The notes under the pieces were generated by a model, which saw only the letters and a program-made list of their open reading frames with translations, searched no databases and was not told the origin of the DNA. Of a DNA stretch of 64,000 nt, positions 50,374-60,354 are shown in pieces (the first letter of the stretch is position 1; the number at the start of each line of letters is the position of its first letter). Source of the stretch: Arthrobacter sp. Hiyo8 (GTDB lineage Bacteria > Actinomycetota > Actinomycetes > Actinomycetales > Micrococcaceae); NCBI GenBank assembly GCA_001549895.1, contig AP014719.1, positions 3,410,001-3,474,000 of the forward strand, in the 5' to 3' direction. Position numbers and translations under genes: made by a program.

Positions 50374-51734
50374 ATGAAGAATCCGATCCATCCGGCAGCT
50401 TCGGTCAATGACGCCGCCGAGCTGCTGCAGCGTCATGCCCGCGCCGGGCACGAACACTTGGAATCGTGGCGTTACGGGCTTCCCGACGCCACGGAGCTTC
50501 CCGGTCTACGCAGCCTGATCAAGGAATCCTGGCAGCGATCCGCCCAGCTCAAAGCAAACCCGGACCAGCCCGAGGCGCCGCTGGTCATCGACCTCGACGA
50601 GCTCGAGGAATACCGCCGCCAACACCCGCTGGCCACCATCATGCCCGTCATCCAGAAGCTCCTCATCCAGCCCAGCTATGAGAGCGGGCTGCTGGTCGCC
50701 GTGGGGGACGAGCTGGGCCGCTTGCTGTGGGTGGACGGAAATCCCGCGATGCGGCGCCGCGCCGAAGGCATGATGTTCGTCGCCGGCGCGGACTGGTCCG
50801 AAGCCGCGGTCGGCACGAGTGCGCCCGGCACGGCGCTCGCCTTGGGCCGTGGAATCCAGATCTCCGGCGCCGAGCACTACAAGCGCTCCGTCCACCCGTG
50901 GAGCTGCACCGCCGTGCCCTTCCATGACCCTGATTCCGGAGCCCTGCTCGGCGTCGTCGACATCACCGGCACGGAAGCCGCCGTCGCACCCCACACACTT
51001 TCCCTCGTTGAAGCAACCGTGGCGGCCGCGCAGGCGCAATTGCGTGTGGAAAGGCTCCAACTCGCGGCCACTAAGCACTCTGCGCCTGCCCGACGCCGGA
51101 ACTCGCCTTCCGCCGTCGGCTCACGCCAGGGGACAGGACTGTACCGGAACAGCCTCCAGCTGCTCGGCCGGGACCAGGCCTTGTTGAGCATCGGAGGGCG
51201 CAGCATTCCGCTGTCCGCACGGCACAGCGAGATCCTGGCGTTGCTGGGAACCCGTCCCGAAGGCTCAGTGCCGAGGAGCTCGCCCTGGCCCTCTATCCGG
51301 GGATGGCTCGAGCGTGACGTTGCGGGCCGAAATGGTGCGCCTGCGCAAGGTGCTCCACGAGCTCGACCCGCCGCGGTCCCGGAATCACGCCCCTACCGGC
51401 TCCCGATCGACCTTGGCCAGGATGCGGCCCAGGTTCTGTCCTGCCTGCAGCGGGCGCCCACCGCATCGCGCTGGAGATCTACAAAGGCGCCGTCCTTCCG
51501 CATTCGGAAGCGCCCGGCATCGTGGAGCTCCGCGAGAAGGTTTCGGCGCTCCTGCGCGAGGCGGTCCTGAACGACGGCAGTGCCGAGGCGCTGCTCAAGT
51601 ATGCCGGACTGCCCGAGGCGAAAAACGACGTCGACGTCCGGCTTGCCGCCCTCAGGCTCCTGCCGCCGCGCTCGCCAAAGCGGGCAGCCGTCGTCGCCGA
51701 GCTTGAACGCCTGGAAAGCGAACTGTCGGCCTGA
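50374..51734 (+). CDS. GAF-domain transcriptional regulator of the aldehyde/alcohol genes (frame-broken)
   Basis: AcoR-like regulator without an AAA domain. The GAF region is at residues about 110-230 (LLVAVGDELGRLLWVDGN, AVGTSAPGTALALGRG, VVDITGTEAAVAPHTLSLV). The C-terminus has a winged-helix-like part (LSARHSEILALLGTRPEG, LSAEELALALYPG, LRAEMVRLRKVL). Four deletions near 51265, 51305, 51365 and 51455. GGGAG precedes ATG 50374. Probably binds the TTGCAACC repeat before the aldehyde dehydrogenase gene. Confidence 0.78.
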
Positions 51735-51817
51735 CGCTGGCCCCTCGTGTGGCACTCGGGCAATACGGAGTTTCGGCCCGTATCGTAGAAGCGAGCCAAA
51801 CGAAAGAAGCTTCCTCC

Positions 51818-52444
51818 GTGTTGAATAAACGCCTCGCCGTTGCCCTGACTGTGTCCGGACTCCTTGCCGGAGTCACAGCCTGCGGGGCACCCGCCCAGAC
51901 AGCCCCGCGTCGGAAACGCCTTCGGCTTCGGCACGCACTCGGCTTCGGCCACCACGGCCGCCGCGGCCGCGTGGGACTTGATCCCGCGGCAGGGGCACAG
52001 AGAATCAAGGCCGCAGGCCTGGATATCCTGACCGCCGAAGGCACAGCCGAGCACTATCACGCCCATCTGGACGTCCTGGTGGATGGCAAAGCCGTCACGG
52101 TCCCGGCCGAGATTGGTTTCAGTTTCGGGGCCGACGGGCAACCCAACGGAATCTCGGCACTTCACACCCACGACACGACTGGCGTCATCCACATCGAAGC
52201 GCCCACCGCCGGCCTGAAGTACACGCTCGGCCAAGTCCTCAGCGAATGGGGAGTGTTGGACGGCAAGGATGCCACCGGAGCACCGCACGGCGGAACCGGA
52301 GGTTGGACCGTATACCTGAACGGCGTAAAACAGAGTGCGCCGGTGTCTGACGTGGTTCTCAAGGCCCACGACGAAGTGGTGCTCTCCTTCGGTTCCGCAC
52401 CTTCGCCGGTTCCGAGCTCCTACAATTTCCCTGCAGGCCTCTAG
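51818..52444 (+). CDS. Putative lipoprotein with HYHAHLDV domain
   Basis: GTG 51818 opens a signal peptide with lipobox VTAC at residues about 19-22. The mature domain has EHYHAHLDVLVDGKAVTVPA, ALHTHDTTGVIHIEAP and YTLGQVLSEWGV, a His-rich pattern seen in uncharacterised secreted proteins. The linker (residues about 30-55) is Arg-rich in the continuous frame. Other frames read ASETPSASA and HSASATTAAAAAWDL, so three deletions cancel there. Function unknown; the His residues could bind metal. Confidence 0.6.
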   Translation: MLNKRLAVALTVSGLLAGVTACGAPAQTAPRRKRLRLRHALGFGHHGRRGRVGLDPAAGAQRIKAAGLDILTAEGTAEHYHAHLDVLVDGKAVTVPAEIGFSFGADGQPNGISALHTHDTTGVIHIEAPTAGLKYTLGQVLSEWGVLDGKDATGAPHGGTGGWTVYLNGVKQSAPVSDVVLKAHDEVVLSFGSAPSPVPSSYNFPAGL

Positions 52445-52493
52445 CTTTCCGGGCCGGCAGGGGAGTACTGCCCCTACGTGATCTGAACCACAA

Positions 52494-52514
52494 GGTTGCA
52501 ACCTGCTTGCAACC
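52494..52514 (+). promoter_or_regulatory. TTGCAACC operator repeat before the aldehyde dehydrogenase gene
   Basis: GGTTGCAACC (perfect palindrome, 52494-52503) is followed after 3-4 bp by TTGCAACC (52507-52514). It lies 62 bp before the start codon, a likely site for the GAF regulator encoded upstream. Confidence 0.55.
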
Positions 52515-52575
52515 TCCCCGCTCCTACGCTGATGGCACAGCAAAGCCACCATCATGCGCAGCAAAGGAGCTACAG

Positions 52576-54096
52576 ATGACTGTTTATGCACAGCCGGGTG
52601 CCGAGGGTTCGAAGGTCACGTTCAAGGACCGTTACGAGAACTGGATCGGCGGCGAGTGGGTTGCCCCGGTTAAGGGCAGTACTTCGAGAACATCACCCCG
52701 GTGACCGGCAAGGCCTTCTGCGAGGTGGCCCGCGGCACGGCCGAGGACATCGAGCTGGCACTGGACGCCGCGCACAAGGTGGCACCGTCCTGGGGCAAGA
52801 CCTCCGCGACCGAACGCGCCGCAATCCTGAACAAGATCGCCGACCGCATCGATGAAAACGTCGAGCTGCTGGCCGTCGCCGAGACCTGGGACAACGGCAA
52901 ACCCATCCGCGAAACCCTGAACGCAGACATTCCGTTGGCGGCGGACCACTTCCGCTACTTCGCCTCCGCGATCCGTGCCCAGGAAGGCCACCTGTCCCAG
53001 CTGGACGAGGACACCACCGCGTACCACTTCCACGAGCCCTTGGGCGTCGTGGGCCAGATCATCCCGTGGAACTTCCCGATCCTCATGGCTGTGTGGAAGC
53101 TCGCCCCGGCCCTGGCCGCGGGCAACGCCGTCGTGCTCAAGCCGCCGAGCAGACCCCCTCCTCCATCCTGGTCCTCATGGAACTCATCTCCGATCTGCTG
53201 CCCGCCGGCGTCGTGAACGTGGTCAACGGCTTCGGCGTCGAGGCCGGCAAGCCGCTCGCCTCCAGCCCGCGAATCCGCAAGATCGCCTTCACCGGCGAGA
53301 CCACCACGGGCCGGCTCATCAGCCAGTACGCGTCACAGAACCTGATCCCCGTGACCCTGGAACTGGGCGGCAAGAGCCCTAACATCTTCTTCGACGACGT
53401 CGCCGCGCAGAACGACGCGTTCTACGACAAGGCCCAGGAAGGCTTCACGCTCTTCGCCTTCAACCAAGGCGAAGTCTGCACCTGCCCCTCCCGCGCCCTG
53501 GTCCAGGAAGGCATCTACGACTCCTTCATCGCCGACGCCGTGGCACGCACCAACAAGATCATCCAAGGCAACCCGCTGGACACCGACACCCAGATCGGCG
53601 CCCAGGCCTCCAACGACCAGCTCGAGAAGATCCTCTCCTACATCGACATCGGAAAGCAGGAAGGCGCCAAGATCCTCACCGGCGGCGCCCGCGCGCAGCT
53701 CGACGGTGACCTCGCCGGCGGCTACTACGTCCAGCCCACCATCTTCGAAGGCCACAACCGGATGCGGATCTTCCAGGAAGAGATCTTCGGCCCCGTCGTG
53801 TCCGTCACGAAGTTCAGCGACTACAACGACGCCATTGGGATCGCCAACGACACCCTCTACGGACTCGGCGCCGGCGTCTGGTCCCGCAACGGCAACGTTG
53901 CCTACCGGCAGGCCGGGAGATCCAGGCTGGCCGCGTCTGGGTCAACAACTACCACGCCTACCCGGCCGGTGCCGCGTTCGGCGGCTACAAGTCCTCCGGC
54001 ATCGGACGCGAGAACCACGCCATGATGCTGGACCACTACCAGCAGACCAAAAACCTCCTGGTCAGCTACAACGAAAACAAACTCGGCTTCTTCTAA
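52576..54096 (+). CDS. Aldehyde dehydrogenase, ExaC/acetaldehyde type (frame-broken)
   Basis: Oxidises acetaldehyde or similar aldehydes with NAD+. About 506 residues: [45 protein letters not shown] with the general-base Glu, and the catalytic Cys in [21 protein letters not shown] precedes ATG 52576. Deletions near 52680, 53145 and 53925 give four frames; the corrected end is NENKLGFF. An alcohol dehydrogenase and a DUF779 gene follow, the usual companions of this enzyme in actinobacteria. Confidence 0.9.
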
Positions 54097-54219
54097 GCCG
54101 GATTTGACCTGGCGGGGCGGGACCAGCACAGATCCCTCCCCGCCGCCCACCCTGGCCACCCCTCAGGAAAGCAGCACCTACACCGCACATCTAGTTTTAA
54201 CGACGCAAGGATTTCGCCA

Positions 54220-55242
54220 ATGACGACGACAATGCAAGCAGCCGTAGTAACAGAATTCGGACAAGACCTTCAGATCCAGTCACTTCCCCTTCCCGCGCCC
54301 GGTCGAGGAGAAGCGCTGGTCAAGGTCATCACCAGCGGCGTGTGCCACACCGACCTGCATGCCGCCGAGGGGGACTGGCCAGTCAAGCCTTCACCGCCGT
54401 TCGTGCCCGGCCACGAAGGCGTGGGTGAAGTGGTTGCCCTCGGCGAGGGCGTCACCGACCTTGCCGTCGGGGACCTGGTGGGCAACGCCTGGCTATGGTC
54501 CGCCTGTGGCGATTGCCAGTTCTGCCGGACCGGTTGGGAGACGCTGTGCGAAGCCCAGAAGAACGCCGGCTATAGCGTGGACGGTTCCTTCGGTGAGTAC
54601 ATGCTGGTGGACAGCCGGTTCGCTGCGAGGATCCCGGCAGGTTCGGACCCCGTAGAGGTCGCCCCGGTGCTGTGCGCCGGAGTCACGGTCTACAAGGGAT
54701 TGAAGATGACCGAGGCCAAGCCGGGCCAATGGGTCACTATTTCCGGCATCGGCGGCCTAGGACACATCGCAGTCCAGTACGCCGTGGCCATGGGCCTGCG
54801 GGTTGCCGCTGTGGACATCGCCGACGACAAGCTCGCCCTCGCCAGGAAACACGGCGCCGAGCTCACGGTCAACGCGCTGCACGAAGATCCGGCGGAAGTC
54901 ATTCAACGGGAAACCGGAGGCTGCCACGGCGTCTTGGTCACGGCGGTGCACCCCTCGGCGTTCGGGCAGGCGATCGGCATGGCCCGCCGTGGCGGGACCA
55001 TCGTCTTCAACGGACTCCCGCCGGGAGACTTCCCCGCGCCGATCTTCGAGATCGTGCTCAAGGGCCTGACCGTCCGTGGTTCGATCGTGGGAACACGCCA
55101 GGACCTGGAGGAAGCCCTGGACTTTTACGCGCAGGGCAAGATCCACCCGACCGTGTCCACGCGGGAGCTCTCCGAGGTGAACGCGGTCTTTGACGAAATG
55201 AAGCATGCCAAGATCGACGGCCGCGTGGTGCTGAGGTTCTAA
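54220..55242 (+). CDS. adhP: Zinc-dependent alcohol dehydrogenase, AdhP type
   Basis: 340-residue medium-chain dehydrogenase, unbroken. Catalytic zinc ligands in GVCHTDLHAAEGDW and PGHEGVG, structural zinc cysteines in CGDCQFCRTGWETLC, and NAD fold ISGIGGLGHIAVQYAVAMG. It oxidises primary alcohols to the aldehydes used by the preceding enzyme. Its stop overlaps the DUF779 start (TAATG). Confidence 0.92.
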   Translation: MTTTMQAAVVTEFGQDLQIQSLPLPAPGRGEALVKVITSGVCHTDLHAAEGDWPVKPSPPFVPGHEGVGEVVALGEGVTDLAVGDLVGNAWLWSACGDCQFCRTGWETLCEAQKNAGYSVDGSFGEYMLVDSRFAARIPAGSDPVEVAPVLCAGVTVYKGLKMTEAKPGQWVTISGIGGLGHIAVQYAVAMGLRVAAVDIADDKLALARKHGAELTVNALHEDPAEVIQRETGGCHGVLVTAVHPSAFGQAIGMARRGGTIVFNGLPPGDFPAPIFEIVLKGLTVRGSIVGTRQDLEEALDFYAQGKIHPTVSTRELSEVNAVFDEMKHAKIDGRVVLRF

Positions 55243-55657
55243 TGCCCCGCAACAGGCTTGACGCCGCAGTGACGCTGCCCGGGGAAGACTTTTCCCGGGT
55301 GGCGCTCACCGCCGTTTCCATCGAACTGCTCCGGAAGCTGTGGGAGCAACACGGTCCCCTCATGTTCCACCAATCGGGTGGCTGCTGCGACGGTTCCTCA
55401 CCCATGTGCTATCCCGCCGGCGAATTCATCACCGGTGATTCGGACGTTCTGCTCGGACTTTTCGATATTGGCGAGCCCGAACGGCCGCAGCTCCTGGAGT
55501 TCTGGATGTCCGGGAGCAGTTCAATTACTGGTCCCACACCCATCTGACGGTGGACGTAGTGGACGGCCGCGGGAGTGGGTTCTCAGTGGAATCGCCTGAG
55601 GGGAAGCGCTTCCTTATTCGTTCCACGTTGATGGATTGGAACGTCTCCAATCTCTGA
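55242..55657 (+). CDS. DUF779 protein (frame-broken)
   Basis: About 138 residues. The conserved core is MFHQSGGCCDGSSPMCYP, then FWMSG and, after a deletion near 55520, QFNYWSHTHLTVDVVDGRG and FSVESPEGKRFLIRS. The family usually sits beside aldehyde dehydrogenases and is thought to help them; the Cys-rich motif suggests metal or redox chemistry. It overlaps adhP, so it is co-translated. Confidence 0.88.
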
Positions 55658-55721
55658 AGATGGACCGTGCTTGTGTCTCACGATTCGGGACAAATGTGGG
55701 GGTCCATTGGCTGGACACTAC

Positions 55722-55755
55722 TCTTGATGAGTCTGTTTCTACCACCTCATCAAGA
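55722..55755. promoter_or_regulatory. Inverted repeat before the amino acid permease gene
   Basis: TCTTGATGAG (55722-55731) and CTCATCAAGA (55746-55755) are perfect 10-bp arms around 14 bp. The right arm ends 14 bp before ATG 55770. Could be an operator or an mRNA hairpin masking the start. Confidence 0.45.
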
Positions 55756-55769
55756 TTGTGGACTTTTCT

Positions 55770-57340
55770 ATGAACCTCTTCCGGACCAAATCGATCGAGC
55801 AGTCCATAGCGGACGCCGATGAGCCCGGACGCAAGCTCAAGCGTTCCCTCAGCACGTGGGATCTGATGATCATGGGCGTCGCCGTTGCGGTCGGCGCCGG
55901 GATCTTCTCCGTCGGCGCCAAGGCCGCTGCGAACTTCGCCGGCCCGGCCGTGACCATCTCGTTCGCTGTCGCAGCCGTCACGTGTGCTTTGGCCATCATG
56001 TGCTACGCCGAATTCGCTACCGCGATCCCGGTTGCTGGGTCCGCCTACGTCTTCACCTACGCCACGATGGGCGAAGTCCTCGCTTGGATCATTGGTTGGA
56101 ACCTCATCCTTGAACTCTTTACCGCTGCTGCGGTGATCGCCAAGTACTGGGGAATCTACTTGAGCAAAGTGTTTGCGCTTATGGGTGTGGATATGCCGCC
56201 GGCCGTGAACATTGCCGGCGTGGATCTCTATTGGGGCGCTTTCCTGATTGTCGCGATCTTCACGGTGCTCCTGGTGCTCGGCACGAAGCTCTCCGCACGG
56301 GTGGGCAACGTGTTCACGCTGATCAAGATCGCCGTGGTGCTGTTCGTGATTGTTGTCGGGTTCACCTACGTGAAGTTCTCCAACTACGCGCCCTTCGTCC
56401 CGGCATCGCAGCCTACCGGGGGCAACGACGGCGCGGATGTCATGAAGCAGTCCTTCTTCGGCTTCCTCACTGGTGCGGTTCCGGCGCAGTACGGAACGCT
56501 GGGCATCTTTGCCGGCGCAGCGTTGGTGTTCTTTGCCTTCATTGGCTTCGACGTGGTTGCCACCTCAGCGGAAGAGGTCAAGAACCCGCAGAAGACCTTG
56601 CCCCGGGCATCTTCGGCGGCCTGGCGCTGGTGACGCTGCTGTACATCCTGGTCTCCCTGGCCCTGACCGGCATGGTGTCTTACACCCAACTGGCCGAAGC
56701 CAAGAACCCCACCCTGACCACGGCCTTCGAGGCGGTTGGAAACACCGACGCGGCCAAGGTCATTGCGTTTGGCTCGCTCATCGGTTTGACCACCGTCATC
56801 ATGGTGCTGCTCATGGGCCTGGCGCGGGTGGTCCTTGCCATGAGCCGTGACGGCCTGCTCCCGCGCGCGCTGTCCAAGACCAGTGCCAAGCGTTCGACGC
56901 CGGTCCGCCTCCAGATCATCTGCGGCGCTGCCGTGGCAATCGTCGCTGGCCTGACCAATGTGGATCTTCTCGAGGAAATGATCAACATCGGTACCCTTTC
57001 GGCCTTCGTCATGGTGAGCCTGGGCATCCTGGTCCTGCGTAAGAAGCGTCCAGATCTGAAGCCGGCTTTCCGGGTTCCGTTCGGCAAGGTGCTTCCCGTG
57101 GTCTCTGCCGTCCTGTGCGTCTACCTGATGACAAACCTTGCCGTGGAGACCTGGATCTTCTTCGCCATCTGGCTGGCAATCGGACTTGCCATCTACTTTG
57201 CCTACGGACAGCGCCAGTCCCGCTTGAACGAGAAGTTCGCATCGGCGAAAGCCGCTGTGGCCGGGAACGCCACTATGTCCGACAAGGCCGCGGCTTCCGA
57301 CAAGAGCGGCGACGACGAAGACAGCCTCAGCAAGGTTTGA
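55770..57340 (+). CDS. APC-family amino acid permease, cationic type (frame-broken)
   Basis: Twelve-span amino acid transporter. GVAVAVGAGIFSVGAKAA carries the unwound TM1 motif, followed by CYAEFATAIPVAGSAYVFTY and FFAFIGFDVVATSAEEVKNP. A deletion near 56607 splits it (PRGIFGGLALVTLL expected). The acidic C-terminal tail is DDEDSLSKV. ATG 55770 gives the usual MNLFRTKSIEQS start; a GTG at 55758 is also in frame. Substrate probably a basic or neutral amino acid. Confidence 0.87.
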
Positions 57341-57385
57341 TCCCGCGACCGGCCTCACTGCTTGGCTAGACTCACGGCCCTACGA

Positions 57386-58021
57386 TTACGGCGCCGCGTG
57401 TTCGTTGACCCATTCCACCAGCGGGCGCAGTACCTCCCAACGCTTGGCGATTTCTTCTTTGGCCGAGGGCTTGGACATCCATTCCGGTTCGCCCAAGGTC
57501 ATGCCTGCGGACAACGACTTGTGCTTCAGAAGCTCGGCCCGGGGATGGTCTTTGTCGAAACCACGAGGCACGGTCTTGAGCTTCTCGCCTTCCACCGCGA
57601 AACCTGCCGCGGCGATGGAATCGACGATCTTCTGCAGTTGCTCCCCGCTGGCCGGCGAATCCGTGGCTGCGCGGAAACGGGCAATCTGCTCCGGGGTGCG
57701 CGAGTGGCATCCACCCCCGACCAACAGGCCGTCTGCACTGAGCTGGAGGTAGAAGCCGACGCCCTCCTTGTCTGCCGCAAACGCTCCCTGTGCCGTCTTG
57801 TAGGGGGACTTGTCCTGGGAAAAACGGATATCCCGGTTCGGACGGAACACCTTGCCCGGCCCGAATCGTGGCTCAAGCTCCTCCAGTAACAGCGTCAATG
57901 GCTTCTTCACGGCGGAGTCGTAGATGTCTTTGTGCTCCAGCCACCATTCGCGGTTGTTGTTCTCTTCAAGTTCGGCATAGAAGGCGATCGCCTCTGCGGG
58001 GATCCCGGTAAATGTGCTCAT
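57386..58021 (-). CDS. DUF2461 protein
   Basis: 211 residues, unbroken. EENNNREWWLEHKDIYDSA, FRPNRDIRFSQDKSPYKT and YLQLSADGLLVGGGCH are the family's conserved blocks (TIGR02453/DUF2461). Function unknown. ATG 58021 has TAGGAT exactly 6 nt upstream and no clear Shine-Dalgarno sequence, so a leaderless mRNA is likely. Convergent with the permease gene. Confidence 0.9.
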   Translation of the reverse strand: MSTFTGIPAEAIAFYAELEENNNREWWLEHKDIYDSAVKKPLTLLLEELEPRFGPGKVFRPNRDIRFSQDKSPYKTAQGAFAADKEGVGFYLQLSADGLLVGGGCHSRTPEQIARFRAATDSPASGEQLQKIVDSIAAAGFAVEGEKLKTVPRGFDKDHPRAELLKHKSLSAGMTLGEPEWMSKPSAKEEIAKRWEVLRPLVEWVNEHAAP

Positions 58022-58027
58022 GTAAGG

Positions 58028-58033
58028 ATCCTA
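58028..58033 (-). promoter_or_regulatory. DUF2461 -10 element, leaderless start
   Basis: TAGGAT on the minus strand, 6 nt before ATG 58021. Confidence 0.5.
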
Positions 58034-58125
58034 TGGATCACCATGCCGAGCTAGCCAGAGCCACTGCTTGCTATGTGGAAAACCCGCCGAGGAACGCTAA
58101 ACAAGACCCGCTATTCATGCCAAAA

Positions 58126-58164
58126 AAGCAACCCCGCCACGCAAATTCCGCAGCGGGGTTGCTT
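58126..58164 (-). terminator. Rho-independent terminator of the fur-catalase operon
   Basis: On the minus strand a 12-bp perfect stem (AAGCAACCCCGC and complement) is followed by a T tract, 16 bp after the catalase stop. Confidence 0.9.
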
Positions 58165-58179
58165 CGTTGGAGGCCGTTG

Positions 58180-59662
58180 TTACAGCTTGTTGGCTGCTTC
58201 CGCGGCCGACTCGCCTTCGCCCGCGCCGAGGTTGGCGCGCAGCTTGGCACCGAGTTCGGCGTCCACGTTGGTCCAGTACTGGATGGCGCGTTCCTTGATG
58301 TCGGTGCTCTTGACGCCGCCGACGGCGCCGGTGATGGTGTCCAGCAGACGGGCCTTGGCGCCGTCGTCGTACACCTCGCGGTAGAGCGCGCCGGCCTGGA
58401 CGAAGTCGCCGTCCTCGGCGTGCAGGGAGTGTGCGGAGAGCGTCAGCTCGCCGTCGTTCTCCCAGCCGCCGGCCGGGTTCTGCGGCTCAACAGCAGCCGG
58501 GCCACCCACGGAGTTCGGTGCATAGACCGGAACCGAAGGAGCGTTGAACAGGTAGCGTCCTGCGCCGTCCTGGCTGTAATTGTTGACCTGGTTCTTCGGC
58601 TGGTTTACCGGATCTGGGCGTGGTTCGTGCCCACGCGGTAGCGGTGTGCGTCGGCGTAGGAGAAGATGCGGGCTTGCAGCATCTTGTCCGGGGAGGCGGC
58701 GATGCCCGGAACGAAGTTCGACGGCGCGAAGGTGGCCTGCTCGATCTGCGCGAAGTAGTTATCCGGGTTCTTGTTGAGCTCCATGGTGCCCACGTGGATC
58801 AGCGGGTAGTCCGCGTGCGGCCACACCTTGGTGAGGTCGAACGGGTTGAAGCGGTAGGTCTTCGCGTCCTCGTAAGGCATGACCTGGACGTGCAGTTCCC
58901 ACGACGGGAAGTTGCCGGCGGCAATGTTCTCCTGGAGGTCGCGGATGTAGAAGTCCGCGTCCGAACCGGCCAGCTCTTCAGCCTGGTCGCCCGTGATGGT
59001 CTTGACGCCCTGGTTGGACTTGAAGTGGTACTTGACCCAGAAGCGCTCGCCCTCGGCGTTGATCCACTGGTAGGTGTGCGAGCCGTAGCCCTGCATTTCA
59101 CGCCAGGAAGCCGGCAGGCCACGGTCGCCCATGAGCCAGGTGACCTGGTGTGCGGACTCGGGGGAGAGGGTCCAGAAGTCCCACTGCATGTCGGCGTCGC
59201 GCAGGTGGGTGCCCGGGAGGCGCTTCTGGGAGTGGATGAAATCCGGGAACTTGATGCCGTCGCGGATGAAGAACACCGGGGTGTTGTTGCCCACGAGGTC
59301 GTAGTTGCCATCGGAAGTGTAGAACTTGACGGCGAAGCCGCGGGGGTCGCGCCACGTGTCAGGGGAGCCGTTCTCGCCTGCGACGGAGGAGAAGCGGATG
59401 AGCATGTCCGTCTCGACACCGGGCTGCAGGAAAGCAGCCTTGGTGTACTTGGAAACATCCGAGGAAGTCTTGAAGGTACCGAAAGCGCCGCCGCCCTTGG
59501 CGTGGACAACACGCTCCGGGACGCGCTCGCGGTTGAACTGGGCGAGCTTTTCCACCAGGTAGTGGTCGGTCAGGATGATGGCACCATCGGCACCAACGGA
59601 CTTGGAATGCGCGTCCGAGGTGACGGGGCGCCCGACTGGGTGGTCGAGATGTTCGCGGTCAT
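58180..59662 (-). CDS. Catalase, monofunctional haem type (frame-broken)
   Basis: Removes hydrogen peroxide. Catalytic His in [12 protein letters not shown], Asn in [11 protein letters not shown], and haem-ligand Tyr in [14 protein letters not shown]. About 495 residues, small-subunit clade. The N-terminus is detached by a deletion at about 59600-59640. A second deletion near 58610 separates NHAQI from [12 protein letters not shown] precedes ATG 59662, 7 bp after the Fur gene stop, so the two are one operon under Fur-type control. Confidence 0.92.
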
Positions 59663-59669
59663 CGTTCTC

Positions 59670-60149
59670 CTATTTCGTGGTTACTTGCGTGTGAGTAGGA
59701 AGCTGTTGTTTGGCCTGGCAGTCCTGGCAGATGCCTTGGTACAGGACGTCTGCGATCTGGATGGTCATGGGTTTGGAGTGCTCATCCCAGTGCGGGGTGA
59801 GGCACGGGGCATGGCCGACGGCACAGTCGACATCCTCCACCCGGCCGCAACTGATGCAGACGGCGTGGTGGTGGTTGTCGCCCACCCGGGTCTCATAGAG
59901 CGCGGGAGAGTGGGGCGGTTCGAACCGCCGCAGCATCTGTAGGTCCGTGAGGTCGCTCAGCACCACATAAACAGACTGCGCTGTCAGTTCGGGAAGTTCC
60001 TTGCGCGCGGCAGCCAGGATGCCTTCGGCCGGGGAATGTGGATTGTGCTGAACGGCCGCGAGGACCGCCAAGCGCTGCTTGGTCACGCGGCGTCCGTGGG
60101 AATGCAGGGCGGAAGCCCACGCTTCCTGGTCTGCCGTGTGATCTGCCAT
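59670..60149 (-). CDS. Fur-family metal/peroxide regulator
   Basis: 159 residues, unbroken. Winged helix (RRVTKQRLAVLAAVQ, TAQSVYVVLSDLTDLQML), metal-binding DNHHHAVCISCGRVEDVDC and C-terminal CQDCQAK. Sitting directly before a catalase gene it resembles FurA/CatR/PerR regulators that repress both genes until peroxide oxidises the bound metal. The inverted repeat upstream is its probable operator. Confidence 0.9.
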   Translation of the reverse strand: MADHTADQEAWASALHSHGRRVTKQRLAVLAAVQHNPHSPAEGILAAARKELPELTAQSVYVVLSDLTDLQMLRRFEPPHSPALYETRVGDNHHHAVCISCGRVEDVDCAVGHAPCLTPHWDEHSKPMTIQIADVLYQGICQDCQAKQQLPTHTQVTTK

Positions 60150-60164
60150 ACGCCCATTGAAGCA

Positions 60165-60189
60165 CTTATTATGAGTACTTCACAATAAG
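60165..60189. promoter_or_regulatory. Fur-type operator over the fur-catalase promoter
   Basis: CTTATT (60165-60170) and AATAAG (60184-60189) are inverted arms. On the minus strand CATAAT (60173-60168) is a -10 candidate inside the site. AT-rich in a GC-rich region. Supports self-repression. Confidence 0.6.
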
Positions 60190-60342
60190 GTGAGGCTAAC
60201 TTCGGATGAACCCGCCGACGGCGGGCGGCACTCGGGCGCGACGGCACCCGCTCGCGGCCGGACTCGGGCGCCCGACGGCGGACCGCACCGCAGCGGCGAA
60301 CCCTGCCCCGCGGCGCTCCGGGAGGGCGGATGGCTTGGTGGG

Positions 60343-60348
60343 TAGGGT
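60343..60348 (+). promoter_or_regulatory. MFS exporter -10 element, leaderless start
   Basis: TAGGGT ends 6 nt before GTG 60355; no Shine-Dalgarno sequence. Confidence 0.45.
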
Positions 60349-60354
60349 TGGACG

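Noticed and set aside
58620..59942. Plus-strand frame of 440 codons opposite the catalase and Fur genes
   Set aside because: Shadow frame; low-complexity Val/Gly-rich translation, no start signal.
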